Origin: Melioribacteraceae bacterium
GTDB taxonomy: Bacteria > Bacteroidota > Ignavibacteria > Ignavibacteriales > Melioribacteraceae
Assembly (NCBI GenBank): GCA_016927595.1
Contig: JAFGMI010000008.1
Span: 23,853 to 87,852, forward strand
Direction of reading: 5' to 3'
Length of the DNA stretch: 64,000 nt
This document shows, piece after piece, positions 18,448 through 26,500 of this stretch. The notes below the pieces were generated by a model. That model had not been told where the DNA came from. It was given only the letters and a program-made list of their open reading frames with translations, and made no database searches. Position 1 is the stretch's first letter. Each line of letters begins with the position of its first letter. A program made the position numbers and the translations under genes.

Positions 18448-18506
18448 ATACTGAACCTGCTTTCGGTAAACAAGCTTGTCTTCGGTAAGCAGGCTCATTT
18501 CAGTAT
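18448..18506. repeat. 59-base imperfect palindrome
   Basis: The outer arms ATACTGAA (18448-18455) and TTCAGTAT (18499-18506) enclose CCTGCTT/AAGCAGG (18456-18462, 18487-18493). At the centre is ACAAGCTTGT (18470-18479). This is probably a mobile palindromic element or a decayed copy of one. Confidence 0.75.
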
Positions 18507-18527
18507 CCGGGTGTTTTATGAGACGGA

Positions 18528-18546
18528 TCCCGAAACAAGTTCGGGA
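18528..18546. repeat. short palindrome TCCCGAA...TTCGGGA
   Basis: A perfect 7-bp stem with a 5-base loop, followed directly by TGACAAATGA. The same arrangement (…GGGATGAC or …GGAATGAC) ends the units at 18585-18608 and 18731-18758, suggesting one repeat family. Confidence 0.65.
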
Positions 18547-18584
18547 TGACAAATGATTTTTTTTCAGGTGGAGCAAGTACATTT

Positions 18585-18758
18585 CACTGTGCTCGTTCCG
18601 GAATGACGACATAGGGTATTGAACATGAGCCCATCGGAAACTTCATCCTGATCCTTATCTTAATCTTGGTCTTTATCTTGATCATGACAAAGATCATGAC
18701 AAAGATCATGAATATGATTTAGATAAATGACACTACGCTTTGCTTGTTCCGGAATGAC
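18585..18758. repeat. two copies of a CACT-(n)-TGCT-GTTCCGGAATGAC unit
   Basis: Copies lie at 18585-18608 and 18731-18758. Both end in GTTCCGGAATGAC and begin with CACT; the second has four extra bases in the middle. A degraded third copy may follow at about 18768-18790. Confidence 0.65.
18680..18711. repeat. 12-bp tandem repeat GATCATGACAAA
   Basis: Two full copies (18680-18691, 18692-18703) and the start of a third. A related GATAAAGAT/GACAAAGAC pattern encodes the Asp-Lys stretch inserted in rpiA. Confidence 0.8.
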
Positions 18759-18881
18759 AATAAATACTTCACTTTGTTAGTTTGGGAATTCTTTAGCAAT
18801 ATCCCAAAGAATATCAGTTATACAATTACTATATACTCATTGATACTCAATGCTTACTCTTTACTTATTAATACTTAATCA

Positions 18882-18941
18882 TTACTTCTTGATTCTTACT
18901 TCTTGATTCTTACTTCTTGATTCTTACTTCTTGATTCTTAC
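18882..18941. repeat. 14-bp tandem repeat, 4.3 copies
   Basis: Four exact copies of TTACTTCTTGATTC start at 18882, 18896, 18910 and 18924, then TTAC. There are no spacers, so it is not a CRISPR array. It is probably a variable-number repeat. Confidence 0.9.
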
Positions 18942-19192
18942 TACCGCACACTTCTTCTCCTCTTCATCAATCCTGAATATAATCGTAATCAGATTCATTC
19001 AATAAATTTTCACTTTTTACTTTGCGATATATATTTTATTTTATTGTTGTTGTTCATCAAATTATAAATAGTCATTTTAATTTTTCATTTATTTTGTTCG
19101 TCATCACTAAAATTAATAATGTAATACAAATCACTACCAATATTTCTATATTTTTAATAAGATGTATTTCAGATATATTTTGATTGAATAAT

Positions 19193-20053
19193 ATGACTCA
19201 TATAATTAATAAAGATTACATGAAAAGAATAGCGGCGGAGAAAGCGGCTGAGTTTATTGAGTCGGGGATGATTATTGGGCTGGGTTCAGGCAGTACTGCT
19301 TATTACGTGATCAAAAAAGTCGGTGAACTTATTTCAACGGGGAAGATTAAAAATTTTTTGTGCGTACCGACATCGGGTGAAACAAAAAGGATTGCAGAGG
19401 AGCTGAATATTCCATTAACTACTCTTGATGCGAATCCTGTTATTGATTTAACGATTGACGGAGCTGATGAAGTTTCATTTGTTTTTGATGATGATAAAGA
19501 TCGGGATAAAGATTATGATCAGGACAAAGACAAAGATAAAAGATCACGCTTCGGCTCAGCTCGCTCCGGCTCAGCTCGCTTCGACTTCGCTCGCTTCGAC
19601 TTCGCTCAGCGTGACATTAAAAGAATAGATTGTATTAAAGGCGGCGGCGGTGCGTTGCTGCACGAAAAAATAATTGCAGAGGCAAGTAAAGAATATATTA
19701 TTGTTGTTGATGAGTCTAAACTTTCAGACAGACTGTTCGATAATTTTAGGCTGCCAATTGAAATTATTAGGATGGCGCGTGTAACCAGCCAAAAATTTAT
19801 CGAGTCAATTTGTGAGGAAGCGGAATTGCGACTTGATTCAAATCACAACTCATATTTAACTGATGAAGGCAACTTTATTATCGATGCCAGATTTGCCGGA
19901 GGTACAGATCCTGCTGAAATTGATTCTCTGTTAAACGGCAGGGCTGGCATAGTTGAAAACGGATTATTCCTCGGTCTGGCTGATAAAGTTGTTGTGGGAA
20001 ACGCTGCAGGTGTGAAAATTATAACTAATTGTCAAGACCTGCAAAAAATTTAA
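19193..20053 (+). CDS. rpiA: ribose-5-phosphate isomerase A with an in-frame internal insertion
   Basis: Interconverts ribose-5-phosphate and ribulose-5-phosphate in the pentose phosphate pathway. Family motifs are intact: GLGSGSTAYY, TSGETKRIAEEL, the catalytic LTIDGADEV, then IKGGGGALLHEKI and the later DESKLSDRL and GTDPAEIDS. Between GADEV and IKGGGG, where RpiA normally has about 5-6 residues, this protein has about 53. The extra stretch is rich first in Asp and Lys, then in Arg, Phe, Ser and Ala. The frame is preserved throughout, so the gene may still work. I use ATG 19193; a TTG nine bases earlier and an ATG at 19220 are alternatives, and none has a strong ribosome site. Confidence 0.92.
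   Translation: MTHIINKDYMKRIAAEKAAEFIESGMIIGLGSGSTAYYVIKKVGELISTGKIKNFLCVPTSGETKRIAEELNIPLTTLDANPVIDLTIDGADEVSFVFDDDKDRDKDYDQDKDKDKRSRFGSARSGSARFDFARFDFAQRDIKRIDCIKGGGGALLHEKIIAEASKEYIIVVDESKLSDRLFDNFRLPIEIIRMARVTSQKFIESICEEAELRLDSNHNSYLTDEGNFIIDARFAGGTDPAEIDSLLNGRAGIVENGLFLGLADKVVVGNAAGVKIITNCQDLQKI
19484..19621 (+). repeat. repeat-derived in-frame insertion inside rpiA
   Basis: About 138 bases within rpiA are unlike the rest of the gene. The first half is a run of GATAAAGAT-like 6-base units (Asp-Lys). The second half holds tandem CTCAGCTCGCTTCG-like units and ends in TTCGCTCAGCGTGACA. Both halves resemble the intergenic repeats at 18260-18760. The boundaries are approximate, set by where RpiA similarity stops and restarts. 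Confidence 0.75.
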
Positions 20054-20444
20054 TTATTGCAAAAAATAAAAATATTGTTTGCTTATTTTGACAAATAATG
20101 TAATATTTATCATGATATTTATAGAGAATTCTTTATTGTTAAACTTCACATCTCAATACAAAATAACTTTGAAAGAAGCGAATCAATCCTTTAATATATT
20201 ACCTGTTTCATTTTCTAAGAGGAGAATTAATATATAAAAAGGTCTTGAGATTTGGTTTTTAATTTACAATGAGCCCTGTGGGATTTATTTATAGTTAAAA
20301 TTATATAATTATTATTTTCTGTGGAAATGTTGACAAACAGATCAAATTTGTATATTTTTCAAAAAATTGATAAAAATACTTGATCTCATTTATTGTTATA
20401 AGGGGCAATTTAAAGTAGAACTTAAAATATTATAAGGAATAAGT
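20054..20444. other. gene-free AT-rich leader region
   Basis: No gene is seen between rpiA and the start of the possible small ORF at 20445. No clear terminator follows rpiA. The part from 20330 on probably serves as promoter and long 5' leader for the giant surface-protein gene. Confidence 0.6.
20330..20358 (+). promoter_or_regulatory. possible promoter for the giant surface-protein gene
   Basis: TTGACA at 20330-20335 is followed after 17 bases by TATTTT (20353-20358), a sigma-70-like arrangement. It would give a leader of about 220 bases. Group-typical Bacteroidota promoters differ (TTTG and TAnnTTTG), so this is tentative. Confidence 0.3.
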
Positions 20445-20585
20445 GTGAATTTTTTTATTAATAATAACAAACAAACATGGAGGATAATAGATGAAGAAAA
20501 GTCTACCACCTTAAATTTTAAAACTAATTGTTGTTATTTCGAAAAACGAGATTTAGAATTTCTAAATAATCAGGAGAACAAATAA
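20445..20585 (+). CDS. possible 46-residue small ORF ahead of the giant gene
   Basis: A GTG at 20445, with AAGGA six bases ahead, opens a 46-codon frame that ends in TAA one base before the ATG of the next gene. The predicted peptide is Asn-rich with a Cys-Cys pair and resembles nothing known to me. A different 8-codon ORF with a GGAGG site lies inside it at 20491-20514. Either could be a regulatory leader or chance in AT-rich DNA. Confidence 0.2.
   Translation: MNFFINNNKQTWRIIDEEKSTTLNFKTNCCYFEKRDLEFLNNQENK
20551..20567. promoter_or_regulatory. 17-base palindrome close to the giant gene start
   Basis: ATTTAGAA-T-TTCTAAAT is a perfect 8-bp inverted repeat around one centre base, 20 bases ahead of the ATG and just before its AGGAG site. 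It could be a weak mRNA hairpin or a protein-binding site. Confidence 0.35.
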
Positions 20586-20586
20586 T

Positions 20587-23500
20587 ATGAACTTTTACAA
20601 GCTACTTAAGCAATTGAGCTTTATTGCGGTTATGCTTGCTTTCGGTGCAAGTTCCCTCATTGCTCAGACTTATGTTAGTAACACGAACGGTAATGACGTT
20701 ACCGGTACTGGTACGGCTCTAAGCCCGTATAAAACCATTGCTGTCGGTATGACCAATACTGCTTCGGGTGGAACCATAATCGTCGATCCAGATACTTATG
20801 CCGAAGGTGGTGCTCAGCTGGTAATAGGCGATGCATATACTTTCGTTGCAGAAGATTTTTGGACTACACCGAGTGGTTTAACGGTTGTTACAATTACTAA
20901 CGGTATTGAAATAGCTCCTGGAGCAGGGAAAACTGTTTCTATTGGTGAAACCGGACTTACCTGGAATTTAGGTGCCACTGCAAATGCGTTAGAATTGACA
21001 GATGGTGCTTTGAATATAGTAACCGCTAACGTAACTATTGCTTCCGGCGGTACTGTTACTAGAACAGCAGGTACTCTTAATCAGGCGTTGACAACTACAA
21101 ATGTTAATGTAACGTATGACGGCACGCTTGATATTGCTGCTGGTCCTGAAGTTCCGGCAGATTTGGGAACAGGTTTGCTGACCGTTAATATTACAGCCGG
21201 CAAAACCGTCACATTTGCAAATGCTATTGAAACAACAGGTGGCATTACGGTTACTACAGGTAATGCAACTTTTAATGGCAACCTTGATCTTTCGACAAGT
21301 ACATTTACAAATACACCTGCCGGCAATGCAATTTCAATTACTGGCAACATGAGTTTTACTTCCGGTAGAATATTAAACTCTAATACCGGTGTGGTAGTAA
21401 TTGATGGAAATGTAAGCTGGTCTTTGGGTGCAGATCTTGTGGCTAGTGCCGTTGATAACAATGGCAACGGAACAATCACACTTAACGGCACTGTAAGTTT
21501 TACTCATGACGCAGTCGCAGTAGGCGATTGGGATGCTGTTATCGATAATAATGGCACTGGTACAATCACATTGGCTCAGGGTTTCTCGAGTAATGATGCT
21601 GCCGCCAATAAAACGACAAGAGTTTCACTTACTAATGTTAGTACAGGTAATCTTATTTCTAATAGTACTATTACAGCATGGGATGTTACTCAGGCAGCCG
21701 CTGCAGGTGCTATTAAAGTAGCAGGCGGAACTGTAAAGAACGCAATCTCAGTTGGCGCGGCTGGTACTCTCGAATTAACAGCCGATTTAACAGCTAGCGG
21801 AGCAGTTGCGCATAACAATGCTGGTACAATTAAACTGAATTCTAATACACTTACAATATCCGGAGCAGGTGGTAACCTTCCTGGCGGCGGTAATGTAATC
21901 TCAACAACAGCTGCCACAGTTGGTTCAGGTACACTGAGCGTAACAAATGCTATTACAGTTACCCAGGCTCAACTGCCTAACGTTAGTATTAGCGGCGCTG
22001 CAGGTAAATTAACACTCGGCGGTGCTACGGTTGCTTATGGTAACGTAGTGCTTAATTCAGCAGTAAACGGCGCTCTTACTGACGGCGGATTTAATCTGAC
22101 GCTGCATGGCAATTTTACAAGATCGGATAATACCCCGACAAACCATGCACTGACAGGTACTTTAACATTTGCTAATACTACTACAGCGCAGACACTTACT
22201 CCTGGCGCTTCACTTAGTTTGAATAATCTTACTCTTAATAAAGCCGCAGGTGTTGTTGTAACTCTGCAGGCTTCAATTATCGTAAAGAATAACTTAACAA
22301 TTACTGCGGGTAGCCTGAACGTAGGTGACGCAAATTTGAATATGACCGGTACTGGTGTTACTTTTGATAACAGCGGTAGTGCATATTCCTCAACCGGTAA
22401 TGGTTATGTAGTATTTGAAAACGCTTCCGCAGGCGGCGCTCTAACAGCAACAATACAAGGTACTGGTACTTTTGGTAATATTCTTATAAACCTTGTTGAT
22501 GCTACTGATCATGTCGCAACCGGTTCGAATATTTCATTTTCTGGCATATTATATATTAATAAAGGTGATCTTGATGTTGATGGAGCTGCTGAGACCCTCA
22601 CCTTCACGAATACTCTTGTAGCTAGTCCTACAATCAAGATAAATACTACTGCTGCTAACAGTGCTTCACTCGTAGCTACAGCCGGAGCAGTTGCAGTCGC
22701 AGCAGCAACCACAATAAATCTTGAATATTTTGGTACTACAGCTTTTGCAGCTGCTCTTGAATGGTCGGTTGGTACAGCTACAAAGCTTAACAATGTTACA
22801 ATTAACACTACAAACGTTGCCGTTACTGGTTACAACGGTGCATCCACAATAGCAGGCGTTCTTACGGTTGCCAGCGGTGCTACGTTAACCCAGGGCGCTA
22901 ACGTTTATACGTTATCAGGTGCTTCCAAGACCCATTCGGTTCTCGGTACAGTAGGCGGCGGTACATTAACTGTTACCGGTGCCGGCTCAGCGATTAACGG
23001 TGGTGTTGCAGCTGCTGACGCTGCTAAAATAAATAATCTTATAATTAACCTTACAAATGCAACCGATGTCTTTACTTCTTCCAACTTGAAGGAAATTGCA
23101 GACCTTACCGTTACAAAAGGCGATGCTGCAATTACAATGACAACTACTGTTTCTAAGGTTGCCAACGTAACATTAACAGCTGGTTCACTTAATCTGAATA
23201 TGCCTGGTACTACGGCAGTTTCAAATACACACACTGGTGATTTGACTCTGACATCAGGTACATTAACCTATACCAGAACTGCTGCCCAAAATACAATTGC
23301 CGGTAAAGTAACTTTAACTGCCGGAGATTTAATTCTGGGTTCAAATGTGTTGGTAGCTGGCGATGGTGCTGATGGTATTTTGCAGGATGACGGTAACATA
23401 AATCTTGGTGGATTTGACCTTACATTACAACCAGCTGCAGCATTCGCTGCCGATTATGACAGAACCGCTGCTGGCGCTGCAGGTACGATTACTAATGGTA

Positions 23501-26500
23501 CTTTAGTATTAGACGCAACAACACAGGCTATTGACTTAAGCCCGGGTACTTCCTTTGTTTTACCTAATGTTGAGTGTGTCGGTACTGCTAACGGTGTTAC
23601 ATTTAATGCCTCATTGGAAATCGGCGGAACTTTATTGGTTGATAATGCAGGTACTTTAACACAAGGTGCAGGCGTTCTTACAGTTTCCGGCGGTTCAATT
23701 CATATTGAAAGTGACGCCGGTGCGTTTACAGGTGCTATGACTATAACCGGCACAACTGTAACCTTAGAAAAAGACTATGCTATTCCTACTTTAGTAATTA
23801 ACTCCGCCGGAACAGTTTCTGTAGTAAGCGATCCTGTTGCAACGGTACGTACATTAACCGTAGGAACCGCATTTACACTTACACAGGGTACCTTGGCGAT
23901 GGGTGATCATCACCTCGCCGTTAGTACTGCATTTACTTATACAGCAGGTTCAATTACTCAGGAAGACGGTATCTTGAAACTTAATGTTGCTCTTCCTACC
24001 TTACCTGCTACCGGATTTGCTGTGGATAATCTTCAGGTTCTTACTACTGCAACAAGCTTTGGAACAAGCGCTGTTACAGTAAATAAAAATCTGATTATGG
24101 ATGTATCCATTACTACGAGTGCCGATGGAAAATTAACATTAGGCGACGGTTGTTTGATAACAAGAACAGCTAACGCTGCTGTGTTATCAAAACTGCCTAC
24201 ATTCGGTGCAAATACAGATGTAAAATATATGACATTTACAGGCGGTGATATTAGTACTGCAAAAGAACTTCCCGCAACTGTAAGAAACTTAACTCTTGTT
24301 TCTTCAGATGCGACAGCTAATAACGCAGATGCGGTTGAAGTTTTATTAACAGCAAATGTAACTGTTAGTGGTACATTATCGCTGGCTGATAAATTAGACG
24401 CTGTTACTAATTCAAAAACTGTTACGATGGGAGACGGATCAACATTGGAACTTAAAGTTAACGGTACTGTTGCTTTAGATAAAAATGTTGTTAAATCCGG
24501 TGCTATGGATTTAGTATATAATGGTGCTACGAACACATCACTGAGAGAATTTGGTACAATAACCAGTGGTGCGCATCCGACATACACAGGTGATATTACA
24601 TTCAAGAACGATGTAAATCTTGATGCTGCCACACATACTATAAATGGTACAGTTACTTTGGATGGTGGAAATATTATCACCAATAGTGATGCGGTTAATG
24701 CTGCTGCAATGGATGCTGCAGTTACTGCAGCTAGCCCTGTTGTAATCACAATTAACGGTCACGGACTTACAACCGGTACTGAAGTATATATAAGAGGAAA
24801 CTCTGAAATTGCTGATGGTGAATATGCTGTAACAGCTATCAACGCAAACACATTCAGTGTTCCTTTTGATAATACAGCTGGCGCTGGTGCTGCTACTGAT
24901 GGTACAGTTTACAAAACAGACAGGACTTTGAACTTACAGGGTAACGTAGCGGAAACTGCAAATAAAGGCTGGTTCAGAGGCACCGGAAATGTTAATTTCA
25001 CAGGCGCAAACGACCAGACACTTACAATTGTTGAAAACAAAACAATTGCAGCTTATTCGTCTTTTGCAGTTAATAAAACAAATGCTGATGATTATGTACT
25101 GCTTAGTGGTGGTAATCTCGACTTTGCAGCAAATTCAATTAACCTTGGTCTTACTAAAGGTGTGTTGAATACTGATGCAACAAGCAAAATTATTCTTAAG
25201 CAGTCTGTATCGGGCGGTCAGCCGACTCAGGGTTTTGCAAGAACAGCTGGTGTTGTTGCTGGTAATGTTGAGAAATTCATTGATAGATCAACAACTGTAG
25301 ATATAAGCAAGGTTGAATTCCCGACCGGTTCTCTTGCCGGCGAATACAGACCTGCAAACTTCTACTTTAAGTCCACTCCGCAGTCTTCAATTAACCTCTT
25401 GGTTAATCATGAAGAAGTATCTCCTGGTGGCGAAAACGGTATTCCGCTTACAGTTAATTCTACCTTGACTGTTACAAACTATCCTGATTTCTTCTGGTTT
25501 GCTAGATCAGACATAGCTCTTGCTCCGTCTTACAAGTTCGACGTTGAATTCCAGGCTCAAGGTTATAATGATTATGTGCTCGATGGAATCGAAAATGTTC
25601 GTTTGATGAGAAGAGATTCGGGTAACGTTGCTAACAACTGGGTACTCCAGGGCGGAACAACCGCTACATACGATAACTCGACAATAGATGCAAACTGGCC
25701 TCTGGTTAAAGTAATTGACGCTACTGGTGGTATAACACAACAAGGCTCTAGATTTACTTACAGCCAGTCCAACAAGGCTCCGGTTGTAGCAAAAACGGCT
25801 ACGAAAAATAGCGCAGTTCTTGATGTTTCTGCCGGTACAGCTACAATCAATGAAAAGACGGATACACTTGTTGTAACCTACACAGTCAGCGATCCCGACA
25901 TAGGTGATGCAGCAACTTTATCAAGCACACTTCTGCCTACGGGCGCTACATGGGCTAACAGTAAGGTAACGTGGACACCAGGTTACGATCAGGCTGGAAC
26001 CCATGAAATTATTATAACAGGTACAGATACTTACAATCAAATGACACACGACACATTGACTGTAACCGTAAATAATGTTAATCAGCCTCCTACATGGACA
26101 GCTGCTCCTACGGATACGACCAATGTTTACGAAAATACAGCTTCAACATTCACATTCACAGCAGTTGACGCCGACGTTCAGGATGTGACCTACACATTTG
26201 CGGTTACTGCCGGTACATCTCCGGACAGCATTTCAATCGTTGACACTACAGGCGTTCTTTATATTATGCCTGCATTCGGCGAAGCCGGTAACGTATTCAG
26301 CGTAAAAGTAACAGCTACTGACGGAGCAAGTCCAATTGACTCTACGGTTGTGTTCAAAGTTAACAACGTGAACAGAGTTCCTGTTGTTGATACGGCTATG
26401 CCTGATACAACAGTAGCCGAAGCTGCTACATTGACTTTGGATTTCGGTCCTAATTTCAGTGATCCTGATGCTGAAGCTCTTACATTTACACATAAATTAT

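Larger units (their letters stand above)
18159..19192. other. gene-free region with palindromic and tandem repeats
   Basis: About 1 kb between the divergent miaB and rpiA genes has no convincing gene. The open frame covering 18181-18612 (minus) is made of repeat sequence and has no ribosome site. The region contains at least three palindromes, two copies of a GTTCCGGAATGAC-type unit, a 12-bp tandem repeat and a 14-bp tandem repeat, listed below. The last 250 bases before rpiA are very AT-rich and should hold promoters for both genes, though none matches a consensus well. Confidence 0.7.

Noticed and set aside
18181..18612. 143-codon minus-strand open frame in the miaB-rpiA gap
   Set aside because: It runs through palindromic and dispersed repeats, has no ribosome site, and its predicted protein is what the repeat units encode by chance; I treat it as non-coding.
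18882..18941. Possible CRISPR array
   Set aside because: The 14-bp units are directly adjacent without spacers and no cas gene is near; it is a simple tandem repeat.
20491..20514. Eight-codon ORF with a GGAGG site as a certain leader peptide
   Set aside because: The ribosome site is good, but so short a peptide cannot be supported without conservation or expression data; noted only as part of the leader finding.
24033..24749. 238-codon minus-strand frame within the giant gene
   Set aside because: It is antisense to the repetitive plus-strand gene, low in complexity and lacks a ribosome site; similar shadows occur at 21081-21491 and 26880-27419.
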